Part shown: in pieces, positions 1 through 11,603 of the stretch
How the letters are laid out: each line of letters opens with the position of its first letter
Numbering within the stretch: position 1 is the first letter of the stretch
NCBI GenBank assembly: GCA_946807835.1
Contig: OX327699.1
Span: 21,688,014-21,752,013, forward strand
DNA length: 64,000 bases
Origin: Ailanthus altissimus
Lineage: Eukaryota; Streptophyta; Magnoliopsida; Sapindales; Simaroubaceae
Reading direction: 5' to 3'
Position numbers and translations under genes: made by a program
The notes under the pieces: generated by a model
What the model saw: only the letters and a program-made list of their open reading frames with translations
The model's database searches: none
Told to the model about the DNA's origin: nothing

Positions 1-524
1 AAGCGTAATGTGTATAGGCTGGGTCTTCATTAAAGGGTATAGGAGAAACATTGTGATACTCGTTCGTTGTGTTTGCAGGAACCACTGCTGGAACTGATAG
101 AGATGTATGGCTCACTTGGTTGCTACCGCTAGCTGACATAAAATGACCATGAATTGATGGTGGATTTTGATTGGGGGGCTGTACATTATCTTTATAAACA
201 GGAGCTCTAGGATCCACTGTTACACATAAAGGACAGTACGATCTTCTATTGGCGCTTAAAAAAATCGAACATCATTGTCATTTCTAATCTCAATAGGCTT
301 TAGGTTATACCTCGTTGCATCAATTTTGATTTTCAAAGTCACCTTACACTTCACATTGTCGACTCACAAGGTATAACATACTGCATTTAAAAGATCTTCA
401 AAATTAATATCTTTCGGAACCGAAATTCCAAAATTATTATAATCAACATAACTTTCTTCCCCGTCACTAGAACTCTCCCACTTTCCTTCAAAACAAATAA
501 CTATCGCATCACACTCCATATGAC
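1..524 (-). pseudogene. MULE mudrA transposase, N-terminal fragment
   Basis: Read on the minus strand from a splice-acceptor-like pyrimidine tract ending in CAG (about 525-540), the translation runs through EGKWESSSDGEESYVDYNNF, then GISVPKDINFEDLL, then KVTLKIKIDATRYNLKPIEI and NDNDVRFF. This order resembles the N-terminal domain of plant mudrA proteins (GKW..., a VP..I.YEELL-like segment, then KI...Y...P..I.ND.DV.FF). A polar linker follows, rich in P, S, N and T, with no recognisable fold. The reading frame is broken by a TGA at about 371-373 and again just after DVRFF, so it is a relic. The catalytic region would lie beyond the left edge of the window. A diverged counterpart of the same exon is at 57986-58140. 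MULE origin is inferred from remembered family patterns, not from a search. Confidence 0.7.
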
Positions 525-609
525 CTGAAAAAACAAAAAAGATTAGGAAAAGTTCACAAATGGAAAATTTAGTAAAATTTTTTAAAACGATAAAATATTT
601 AAAAATAAA

Positions 610-920
610 AAAATGCGCATCGCGGGGGCACATCTTGGGCCCGAGACGTGACCCCGTGATGCGCACAGATTGCGCACCTCGGGGCCGTCTCGGGCCCGAG
701 ACGTGCCCTCGCGATGCGCACAGATTGCGCGCCGCGGGGCAGTCTCGGGCCCGAGACATGCCCCCGCGATGCGCACACTAAGCGCATCGCGGGGTCACAT
801 CTCGGGCCCGAGACGGCCCCGCAGCGCGCACTATGTACGCATCACGGGGGCACGTCTCGAACCCGAGATGCACACAATGTGGGCGCCGCCGGGCCATCTC
901 GGGCCCGAGATGTGTCCTGC
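610..920. repeat. GC-rich array of palindromic 55-bp units
   Basis: Six tandem units, each centred on the 14-bp palindrome TCTCGGGCCCGAGA or a one- or two-base variant. Centres start at 633, 688, 743, 800, 855 and 897, so the period is 55-57 bp except the last (42 bp). The bases around each centre are also roughly self-complementary (GCGCATCGCGGGG on one side, CCCCGCGATGCGC on the other), so every unit can fold into a hairpin. The block is strongly GC- and CpG-rich in otherwise AT-rich DNA and lies immediately upstream of the mudrA exon on the minus strand. Long ORFs in several frames here result from the repeat composition. Confidence 0.9.
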
Positions 921-1479
921 GATGACTAAATTGACGGCCGCCGCAGCGACCGCCGTCTGGTTTTCGCCAAACACACTCCAAAACTTATTTTTGGCCGGAT
1001 TTCAACGCCGTTTATACCATTCTAACTCATTTAGTTGGTTAATAACAACTACTTTTAACTTCAAATGTAAATTTATCTAATTTTTAACAAGTTTAGAAAA
1101 TTTACCCGAGTTATTTCTTTGATTTGATTTGAAGCGATCCTCAGCAACCCTTTGATTTTTAGAATAATAACTTCAAAAATATTCGGTAAACTATTTCTTT
1201 AAAGTTTCTTAAAAAAAACACGAAGTTATAAATTTGATATAAGGATAAATTTGTCCAAAATTAAATTATTTGGCTAATAAAGTATAACCATTTTATATTT
1301 GGTTAAAATAAAATAATAAAATAATTTAAAGGCTATTTGTGAACTTTTCCCAATAATTTTTTCTTTTTATTTCTCTTTTATTTTGATCGGCCAAACACTT
1401 AACAAAAATAATCTTAACTTATGAAATTTTGTTTTTTTTACAAATATATACAAATGAATTTAATTTCATTTTAATTTCA

Positions 1480-1780
1480 CTTAATTTGAATTTACATTTA
1501 ACTTAACTTAATCATAATTAACATTTAACTCTAGTTAAGTTAGTTTAACTTAATCCTTAAGTTAAATAAATATTTAAATAATCTAACCCTAGTTAACTAA
1601 TTTAGCCATAATTAAGTTAACTTTTACTTAACCATAAAGTAAAATTAACTTAACTTAACCATAGTTAAGTCAACTTTTACTTAACCATTAAATAAGGTTA
1701 ACTTAACTTAACCATATAGTTAATTTTTAACCATAATTAAGTTAAACTATTTATTTAACTAGTAAATAAATAAATATTTA
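1480..1780. repeat. Degenerate TTAACTTAACC-rich repeat
   Basis: The stretch is dominated by TTAAC/GTTAA words in both orientations. One clear pair of direct units of about 53 bp begins at 1612 and 1665 (TTAAGTTAACTTTTACTTAA and TTAAGTCAACTTTTACTTAA). The word and its complement alternate, so the region is also weakly palindromic. It lies within or just beside R1 copy A. Confidence 0.6.
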
Positions 1781-2393
1781 TTTTAATTATTTAATAATTA
1801 AATTAAATTACTTTTATGTCCTTACTATAAAACTAAGGTAATCTAAAGTGGGTCTCATCATTTAACCATATACTTTAGTTAACTTAACCTTAGTAAATTA
1901 TTAGATTTTACTGTATTGAACTATTTAATACGGTACACTACCCAAGTGCATAAAGAATACATTTTATATTGGAATTTTCTAAATCCACGACCAATTCGTT
2001 AAATGGAACCATTATATAAGTCTGCGATCGATGCCTACGTACACGTCCCAGATATAACAAATCAGCGTGTTAGTCATTCCGTCATTATATCCTGGATGGG
2101 CGGGATATAGATCATTACCGTCAAATCCTTGTAAACTCATCCGTGAACTTATTTTTAGATTAATATCTTAATGAATAATATACAAAAACACTTTTATTAT
2201 ATTATTCAACCTTGTAGAAAACTCTTATCTCGAGTTCATTGCTTATGGCCATAAGACTTTATAAGATACAATCTCGGAGCATCGGATATACAACCCACCT
2301 ATGTGAGCTGGTGGATCCCGAATTTATGCACACCGAACTCCATGAGCATCGGACCATACCCAACGATACATAGTGGTCAGACCATGAAAGGTC

Positions 2394-2471
2394 CCTAATA
2401 TACGTGGAAGTAAAGCATGATGAATCACCCACCCTAATATACGTGGAACTAAAGCATGATGAATCACCCAC
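2394..2471. repeat. 39-bp tandem duplication in R1 copy A
   Basis: Two adjacent 39-bp units start at 2394 and 2433, each beginning CCTAATATACGTGGAA and ending GATGAATCACCCAC, differing at one position (G/C). The other R1 copies have a single version of this segment, so this is a copy-specific duplication. Confidence 0.85.
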
Positions 2472-3114
2472 AAGCCCACTGTGGCGCTCAGGTTGAAGGA
2501 CCACAAATACTACTCAACTCAAAAGAACATTCATTTGACGATTCACAGGATATTTATTGGAGTCCTCGTGAGTTTGTTCAGTATCCAGTCTCGACTGAAT
2601 ACCTACATGTCTATACGAGCTTCCACTAAACTCATGGTCAACTAGGAATAATCATCTGTACAATACAGACATAGACATACACTTATTTATATAATAGTGA
2701 TTCACCAATAGACCCGCATTGGTGAACATAAATTAGGAACACTATGTTTGAAAACATACTTACATAATGACATTCCTAACACCTTTTGCAACTCTTTACA
2801 ACTATGTCATTATAAGTAGACTCTTAGGTTTTTGTCCTATTATAGACAGGGTTATAACTATTTAGATCTTACTGACTCTTATAACCTACAAATTCTTAAC
2901 TTGTATAATTCTTAGCATTGTTAACTCTTAGTATTAGTCTAAATTCTTTTAAATAAGATCTGAACTCTTTTAGATCATACAATGTCTATAGTGTTACAAG
3001 CTTTAATACTATTTAATAAAAGTTATTAGCGATTTAATAAAATATTAATTGTATAAATATTACAAAATAAATATTCATACAAACAGAGATGGTACGTAAG
3101 CACAAACCCTAACA

Positions 3115-4670
3115 CATAGTGGCAGTGACTGTCTCTTTGCTTGGAGGCTCCGATATATTTTTCATCATAAAATCGTAGGAGATTTACTGGTTCAACCGAG
3201 TCTTGCTGCCCATCTATTGTCTTTCTCGTCGATTCGGTTACTACCACTATTCCAATGCTCCCGTTTGATTCTTTAATGCCCGTCATCGTCGCTGCAACCA
3301 TCGCCGCCCATACGCTTGGTCAGCCGAGTAAATTCGCTCGTCTACCTTTCTTGGTCAATAGCTTTCCTGATGGCTCCCTTGGCACCTATGTCGTCATCAG
3401 GCGGGCCAACTCCAACAGCTATTGTAGTCTTAGTTTTTTGGTAGTTGTTTTGTAATTTATGATATTTGTGGGTACGATGTGTTTTGATTTATAGTATTGT
3501 TTGTGTTATACCTCTCTACGAGGACAAATTGATATCTCAACTTTGAAAAATTTAGTCTTTTATAAGGATTTTTTGGTCTCTCATACGTGAGGCCAAATTA
3601 ATATCTTTTACGAAAAAATAAATTTTTTTTTATAAGAGAATGAATTTATTTATTTAAGAGTAATAGTAATAATTTTTTATTAGAATAATCTCTATTAAAG
3701 AATTGATATATTCTCTTTACATAAGAGTAACAGTCTGAACGAAATATGATATATCTATCTTATCCTTGTACGTTCAATAATTTTTTATTTTTATATTAAA
3801 AGTTATTTTATATAATATTATTGATTTATTTGATAATATTATACTTAAAAAAAACTATTTTGAGAAAGTGCCACACATTGCCCTTATTTAATTTATAGGC
3901 TTCTTGCTCCGCTGAGCGCCACTGTATATACTCTTCCTTGGCCTCCTGACAAAAAGCATTCACACGAATTAAAATCACATTAAAAGAACAAGACTTTTTT
4001 TAAAGAAAGAAAAAAATTGTGGACATTATTAGAAGCACGTTTTTTTATGTGTCATTCTGATCGTAGTTTATCAGCAGTCATATTTATTAACTAACATAAA
4101 AAAAAAAATTAGCAAAATTTTGAATCAACTGCTAGTCTACAAATGAATTTTATTGTATTTTTATTTAAGAAATTCACTCAAGAAAAGAGGATAAGACAAA
4201 ATAGTACAAACATTTATCCAAATTTTCGTCGCCAAAAAGACGATCGAAAATCTTAAGAATCACGACAAGTCTCCTCCCCACACACTTCATAATAATCCGA
4301 CGTGGCAGAGCATCTTGATCCCAATCTCACTTCCTTCAAGGCTTCAGCAACACACACACCCCATCGACCTTTCTTTCCCACCACAGCACCACTCCCACCG
4401 CGCACTCACTCACGCCTTCAACGTTTCTCATTACTCATTCCTCTCTCTCTCTCTCTCTTATATTCAGATTCTCTCAGCCAAACACTAAGCTCTATAGAAC
4501 TAAAAAGACAAAAAAAAAAAAAAAAAAAAGAGAAAGAGTAAATTTCACAAAAGGTTAAAAGCCAACCGCATTTGGAATTTAATTCCCTCCCGATATGGAT
4601 AATCCAATTCAAGTGTTATTTATTTCCCCAAAACACCACTGAATTATTATTTCGATGTTGCTGTTATTAG
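3115..4670. other. Intergenic region and 5' flank of the 5'-nucleotidase gene
   Basis: No gene is recognised. Opposing ORFs at 3026-3301 (minus) and 3255-3455 (plus) show no family pattern. The part from 3480 to 4250 is AT-rich. Nearer the gene there is a pyrimidine-rich stretch with a CT microsatellite (about 4441-4459) and an A-run (about 4510-4528), a common look for plant 5'UTRs. A TAG stop immediately precedes the ATG at 4671 in frame. Confidence 0.5.
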
Positions 4671-7600
4671 ATGTCTTCTCCTGTTTTGATTTCACTGCCA
4701 AGTTGTACTCGCACATTTATTCTCGTATCGGATTCTTGTCCTCTTTCATCATCATTCCCACTCACCACTCGTAATTCAAATTCCCATTCCCAGACATGTC
4801 TATTTAATTCCACCATGCGAATTCCTAAGAAGCCCGTTCATTTTTGCCTCTCCCTTTTGTCTCCTCCTTTCTCTTCGCCTATTCCCTTCCCTCCTCTTTT
4901 TCTCAGCAAAAGACGTGCATTTCACACCGCCGGTTAGTATTTCCATCACTTTTGTCTTCTTGTGTTTTTCCTTCTTTTGTACTGAAATGTTGTGCATTTG
5001 TTTTTAGTTTCGCTGGTTGTGTTTTCGTGTTCGTGTTTGTTACTTTCTGGAAGTTTCTAATCGTGTTTAAGAAATAAGTTGTCGGTGTTTTAATTAATTG
5101 GTGTAACTTTGAGGGGAATTAGTGTGCTTAGTGAGAGTTTATAGGTTGTTTTGGGACTAAGAAGGCTTCGGTTTTAATTGAGAAATTGGAATTTTTAGGT
5201 GTTTCTTGGAGCATATCTTGGAAGATTCTTAGGCTCGGAACCTAACGTGGTGAACTGAACTGTTTGCTCTTCTTTTGAATTGATACAACAGGTATGATGT
5301 TCAGTTGGAAGGAATAATTCTTTTGTTTTCACTATTTTTTTTTTTCAATTTTTTTAACGAGAAGGAATTAAATGTTTTGAAAATTTAGGAGCGTATGATG
5401 GACGATGAACAGTGAGAGGAGACTAGTGGATGATTGCTGGTCATGTAACTCTTTTAAGTATATACTGCTCAAAGACAAAGCTTAAGCTTAAACCATTTTG
5501 TGTGTTCTCTTGAAATAAGTGAAAAGTGTACTATAAGGGTATATAACTACAATCAATCTGTAGTAAAAGTGAAATGTCTACTGTGCATGGATTTGAGCTT
5601 GAGGGCAGTTGATGGAAACAAAGTTTATTAGTTTTCTTCGTTTCTTAACGGTTAAGTGAAAATTTACTAGCAAACTTTTCATAGATTGTGAGCTTGTGAG
5701 ATTTCCACGTGTGATAGCGGAATAATTAGGTTTGTACCTTTAGGGAATGTCCTTTTGTTGTCTTATTTCTCGTGACTTTGTCACAAGGGTTTTGGACAAT
5801 TTAAGCATTAAGTTTGTGAATTTATGAATGTTAATAATACAGAGGCATATGCACTTTATAATTGATTTAGGCGTAGAATAGTTTCAATCTTGAATTCACC
5901 ATTAAGGCTAATCATCTTCACTTCCCTGATGTAACAGGAACTAATCAGTTGCACACCAGCTACTCGATGGATGGGGGTTACGCAACTGGTATTGGTGACA
6001 AAGTATCACATTTTCAGCACATGAGCTGTAGCGATGGTGCTCAAGAACCATGTATATGGTCATCTCCTGAAGGAGGACGCAAGATTGATATAGGAAAACA
6101 GATATTTTGCAACAGATCATTGAATATGAAGAACATTCTTGCTGTTGGCTTCGATATGGACTACACTCTGGCCCAATACAAGCCTGAAACTTTTGAATCC
6201 CTTGCTTATGCAGGGACAGTTCGAAAATTGGTGTATGATTTGGGATATCCACAAGAGGTTTGTCTATGTTGTATTCAATGCATGTGATGTGTTCTTAGTA
6301 GAGCCTCGTTACAATTGCTATTTATATCTTTCAGTTCTAAGGTTACGAAAGTATATGATTGGTTGATTAAGCAAGTTGGTTTCGTGCAGCTGCTCAAGTG
6401 GTCGTTTGATTGGATGTACATGGTGAGAGGATTGGTTCTTGATAAAAAGAGAGGAAATATCTTAAAGGTTGACCTCATTCATCCATTTTCTCTTTTCTTG
6501 TTCTGTAATTATTTTTCATTTTGTCTGGCTAACTTGACTTTTGGTTGGATATATAACTATTTCTATGTTAACTTTCATTGGTGAAACATTTAATCAATGA
6601 TTGTGTGTTATACAGATGGATCGGCATAAATATGTGAAAATAGCCTACCATGGATTTAGAGAGATGTCCAAGGAAGAGAAAGTTGATGCTTATGGAAGTA
6701 CTCTGATACGAGATGCTTTTGATGAACCAGACTATGCTCTTATCGATACCCTTTTTTCATTAGCTGAAGCTTACTTGTTTGCTCAACTTGTTGACTTTAT
6801 AGACAACAATCCTGGAAAAATCCCTAAGAGCACCGAGTAAGAATATACTTAACCCCCTTTGTAGTCAACTTGTTAATTGTTTGTTCTTGTTTTCATGCCA
6901 TGATAAGTCTTACTTTTCACAGAATGGTAACACAGACAATTTTGTAAGACTGGAGTTTAAGGCATGATGCTACTAATTTAATATTATTTAACAATTCAAA
7001 GCTTTCTCTCTCTGTATATAAAGCATGTTCAGGAACAATAAAGTTGTGTGGTTTACTTTTATTTTATTTTTTTACTTTTGGTGTATTGATAGTATTCTTT
7101 ATTTTCCAATTTGCCAAAATTTCTTTGTACGCTCTCTCAGCTATGCTCGCATGTACAAAGATGTTCGAGCTGCAGTTGATTTGTGCCATCGGGATGGGAC
7201 TTTGAAGCAAATGGTCGCGAAAGATCCTAAAAGGTAAGGATTAAGTAGTAATTGAGTTTCATAGAGATAGTAAATCAATTTGAAGGAGTGGTAATTCATG
7301 AGCCTCTATTCTATAAGGAATTGATTTATTAATTGACTGGCTGATTAGTTTTCTTCCAAGTTTAAAAGAGACACAAGTGGCAACATATTATTAATTGGTC
7401 ATGCACATGTTTTCGATAAAATTGTCGATGGATTCTTTCTCACTTGCTTTTTTTTCCCCTGGTATATCCTAGATATATTAACGAGGATATGTCAATAGTA
7501 CCCATGCTGAAAATGCTAAGAGATTCTGGTCGTTCCACATTCCTGGTGACAAATAGGTATCAGTATTTCTTAAATAATTTTTTTTCCTAATAATGGTTAT

Positions 7601-10066
7601 GATTGTGCTGAATTGGTCAATGAATCTATTGTATAATTGATAATCCATGTTAATTCATTTAATGCTTACACATTTAACATCGGATGTGTTGCAGTTTATG
7701 GGATTATACAAATATTGTGATGAACTTCCTCTGCGGATCTCATATGCTGGATGGTAGAAGCACTCGCAACTTTGATTGGCTTCAGTACTTTGATGTAGTC
7801 ATAACTGGCAGGTCATTTTCTTCTGTCAGACATCATTAACTGATACATACTTTGTTTTATGAATAAAAATTCTCAAGAAGGCTTGATGTATTTCTCATCG
7901 CATGATCAGATGTTTTTTAGATGATATAATTATAACGACATTTTGACAAACATCAGTTAGCCCTTTGATGACTATACCATTCTACGTAACATTTTGTAGT
8001 ACAATGTTTAGTTCTTTGGCATCTGACCTACAAGAAATATCTACTGATGCAGTGCGAAACCCAGCTTCTTCCTTGAAGATAATCGTGCCAATCTTTTTGA
8101 GGTTGAACCCGAGTCTGGGATGTTGCTTAATACTGATAATGGCACACCTATGCCACAGGTCAGTACTCATATGGTTATGTATTCTTCTCCAGCTTTGATG
8201 CTTTTTCCCCCCTTCTTTTGGGAATGCTTAAATATATTTTGTTGAACAGGTAGGAAATACTTCTCCAAGATTATCGTTAAAGGGACAAAATGGAATTTGT
8301 CGAGTTTTTCAGGTATATTTCAGTATCTTTCTAGCAGATACATAAATTTAATATGTAGGTGCATATGAAATAGATAAAGTTCTTCACTACCAGAAATAAT
8401 AGTTTTAATATGGGAATAAATTGATGATGACTCCAAAATTGTCTTTTTAGGGAGGAAGTGTTGCTCATCTGCATAAATTACTGTCAATTGAATCAAGTTC
8501 ACAGGTGATGCTTTATAAAGTGCATGGAGTCAATAGTTACCAAACTTCAATTTATCTTTTTAGTCTATTGTTATTATTGTTGATTAAACCTACTCCAAAT
8601 GATAAATATAAGTAAATGGTACTGTTTTAGTAGGTACTTTATGTTGGAGATCATATCTATGGAGATATATTGCGCAGTAAAAAGGTTCTTGGTATAACTT
8701 TTTAATCTTATTCTTTACATCTTTTTTGAAATTTATTAACATTGTCCCTTCTGTTATATATGATTGTTGAACGGATTTCGAACATAAAATATGTATCAGA
8801 GGTTTTCTTTTCAGTCACTTCTAGTGCATAAATTGTCGTTTGATTGTTGTTTTATTTAATTCCTAATGATTAGGTTGGAGAACCATGCTTGTTGTTCCTG
8901 AACTTGAGAGTGAAGTTGAATTGCTTTGGGAATTGAGGGATATGCGCAAGGTGAGTTTTAGAGGTTGTCATATTTGCATTAATATCAGCTGACATACTGT
9001 TGTAATAGGACTATAGGGTTCTCTGGCTGAAAAAGGTACGTGTTTTATAACAGTTAAAGAATGGTAATACTAATATCATCACTAAGATTACACTTCCAAT
9101 GCATTACAGCACTAATAGGTAGATGACATACATCATCATTTGCAACATACTAGTTACTACTTTATGATGAATTTAGTAGTTCGTGATTGTTACATCAGTT
9201 GCTTTATTACTTTTTTCCTCCAACTCACATGAGCACATATGTACAGCAACTTCGATTGTTGAGGAATGAGCGTGATCTCATTGAAGACCAAATACATCAC
9301 TTGAAATGGTCTTTAAAGTAAGAGTTCTTTTTCTTGAATTTCATATTATATGACTTCGTACTTGTTGTATGGGTGAAATTGCATTGTTATATTTTATGAT
9401 TTTTAAATATTATTTTAATCCTTATTTTCATCTTCTTATTCCATTTTTTAAGGTTTGAAGATATTAAAAAAGATGAGCAGCAGAAAATTTCCTCCAAATT
9501 AGATGATCTAGAGGTTAGGCCAATTAGTCTTTAATACTGATTGAGTATAAAAGTTTGCCTGATGAATTGTGTAAAATTAACTTGTTTTGATGGTTTGATT
9601 TGATAGACTCAAAGGGACAAAGTGCGATTCAGTCATCAGGAGGCGCAGCGACAATGCCACCAAAAGGTGAACTCATCTTTGCCTTGTGATGTTGGTTTCC
9701 TTCTACTGGTTATAGCTGCTTATGATGATTAAACAAAACCATCTTTGTTTGCTTATAACTACAGTTTCACAAGATATGGGGACAGCTAATGAAGACTGGC
9801 TATCAAAATTCTCGCTTTGCTCATCAGGTAAAGATTAGACCCTTTCAAGGACTCTTTTTAAGTTAATTTTAATTCATCCTTTTTGCTCTAGTTGGTACCA
9901 TAAAACAGTAATATAATTCTTATATACGGTTTTGTTGTTGTAGGTTGAGAGATTTGCCTGCCTTTATACTAGCCAAGTGTCCAACTTAAGCTTATACTCT
10001 CCAGATAAATATTACAGACCAAGTGAAGACTTTATGCCCCATGAATTCCATATTCTTCCCATTTGA
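4671..10066 (+). CDS. HAD-superfamily 5'-nucleotidase (IMP/GMP-specific type, HAD-IG), 17 exons
   Basis: Hydrolyses purine nucleoside 5'-monophosphates in the animal members of this family; the plant protein's substrate is inferred. Exons by GT-AG junctions: 4671-4932, 5938-6257, 6390-6467, 6616-6836, 7141-7233, 7473-7556, 7695-7811, 8053-8158, 8250-8312, 8451-8504, 8634-8691, 8874-8950, 9247-9317, 9453-9513, 9607-9666, 9765-9827, 9944-10066. They join in phase to 1911 nt, 636 residues, about the length I recall for plant homologues. The nucleophile motif GFDMDYTLAQY (DxDxT type) is in exon 2; FLVTN in exon 6 fits HAD motif II; VGDHIYGDIL in exon 11 fits motif IV (GDxxxxD). Exons 12-16 are charged and probably helical. 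The start is the first ATG after an in-frame TAG. The first 87 residues are Ser/Pro/Arg-rich without acidic runs and could be an organellar presequence; a second Met lies at 4815. No disruption seen. Confidence 0.92.
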
Positions 10067-11603
10067 TACGTTTTGCATCCTTACAAGTGGAGATAAGCAT
10101 TTCAAGGGATCGGTATTAGCTTTTTTTTTTTTTTTTTTTTGGCAATAGGGAATTATGAAGTAGAGCGTTACCAAAAATAACTTCGCTTACTGATTGCTCT
10201 TTTATAATTAAAACACCTTATCAAAAATCTCACTCCTAGTAAATGCTTGTAGTAGCATATTTAACATCCAAGTTGACTTATTGGATGCACACAAAATACA
10301 CCCCACTATAATTCCCTTTTAAATAGATTACTGATAGTGAACCAAATATGAATTTCATTTTCATCAAGTCTCTGGTTTTTCTCATTAGGATGCCATTCGG
10401 AGATTCATATGGAGTAATAGGGCTTTTTTATCATCCTAATTTCTGCTAATTTTTTATTGCTGACCAGAAGTTATTGCAAAGTATATTAAAACCAAGAAGA
10501 GGGTATTGATTTTAATGATCGGAACAAACATTGGTAATTTATAAAAGCATTCAAATTAAGAACGAGCTGGTGTAAATTTTTGAGGTATAACCTAAAATCT
10601 GGATTGAGTGGCAGGCAAGCCCAATGAATTCAGTAAACGGAAGCACTGCATCTTCTTCATCAAAACATAATAATAATGACTATTATTTTTTTAAAAATAA
10701 ATAACAATTTTTTTAACTTGAATTAAATCACTATTTTTAATAATTTTTTTTCTAAAAAAGAAATTTTATTTTATTTCTTGTAGTAATCATCATTTGGTAT
10801 CTTGCGTTTGAGTTAGGAATGTAGGGATTGAATTTGGGAGGAATATTTTTAAATTTGTTTTTATACTCATTTTAAAAATAAAATATTAAATTATTTTTAA
10901 ATTCAATGTAAGTTTTAGGTTTTATTATGGAATCTGTATTAGTGAATATGTAATTTTTACTAAACTTGTAATAGGTTATTTGTTAATTTTTAGCAAGTTG
11001 TAGGATTAATAGTAAAAAATAAAAAAATTTAATTTTAAATAAAATAAATAAAATATATTAATTAACATCATATTACAAGTTTAATTTCACAACTACAACA
11101 AATTTATTTTCATAATTACAACAAAACATAATAATACTAATTTGATTAATATGAAAATAAACTTTAAAAAAAGGAAATAAAAGAAGTACAATAACAACTA
11201 AAAAATTTTGATAGTTGAGATGCAAAATCACCAACTAAACAAAAAAATCATCTCAAACACAAATTTAAGTTTAGTTTTTTTTAAGAACCTAACTTTATAA
11301 ACAAAAGTTCGTGGGATTATAACTAAAATTTAAATAGATATGATTGAATCGCTGCATCTTTAAGCTTATTATCATACATTTTTAATGGAGAATTGTAAGT
11401 ACTTCTATTGATAATTATATGAAATATTTATTTAACATGTTCTATAAAATTCATGAACATGCTTAAGCTCATATAAAAAATTAAGAAACAAAGATGAGTA
11501 TATTATTGTACTAGATGTTTTGGATTATAAATATAAGAAATGTGTTAGTCTGCTGTTAAGGTATTTGAATTTATAGATTTATGTTGAGTTAAAATTTTTA
11601 TGT
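10067..11603. other. 3' flank of the 5'-nucleotidase gene, no gene seen
   Basis: A long T-run is at about 10121-10140. The remainder is very AT-rich with many short poly-A and poly-T tracts. No coding region, RNA gene or clear repeat boundary was recognised. Confidence 0.5.

Larger units (their letters stand above)
1300..3114 (-). mobile_element. Long LTR, family R1, copy A (minus orientation)
   Basis: The right end reads ...GCACAAACCCTAACA, which on the minus strand starts TGTTAGGG, the shared 5' terminus of this family. Blocks around 1985-2130, 2260-2480 and 2500-2720 match, with substitutions, segments of copies B (13584 on) and D (60375-62509), for example the GGATATAGATCATTACCGTC segment and the AGCCCACTGTGGCGCTCAGG segment. 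The left part (1300-1900) is AT-rich and its boundary is uncertain. No ORF of note; it is an LTR without an internal region in view. A 39-bp stretch is duplicated in tandem at 2394-2471. No target-site duplication was identified. Confidence 0.65.

Noticed and set aside
364..1080. Several overlapping ORFs on both strands through 560-1080
   Set aside because: They arise from the GC-rich palindromic array, whose period and composition keep all frames open; the peptides repeat the same Arg/Pro-rich words.
2259..2506. Minus-strand ORFs (and 14160-14399 minus) as genes
   Set aside because: They fall in conserved parts of R1 LTR copies; their repeats come from the 39-bp DNA duplication and frames are not kept between copies.
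4302..4541. 79-codon ORF before the 5'-nucleotidase start
   Set aside because: Its sequence is driven by a CA/CT-rich leader and ends in a poly-A run translated as Lys; it looks like 5'UTR.
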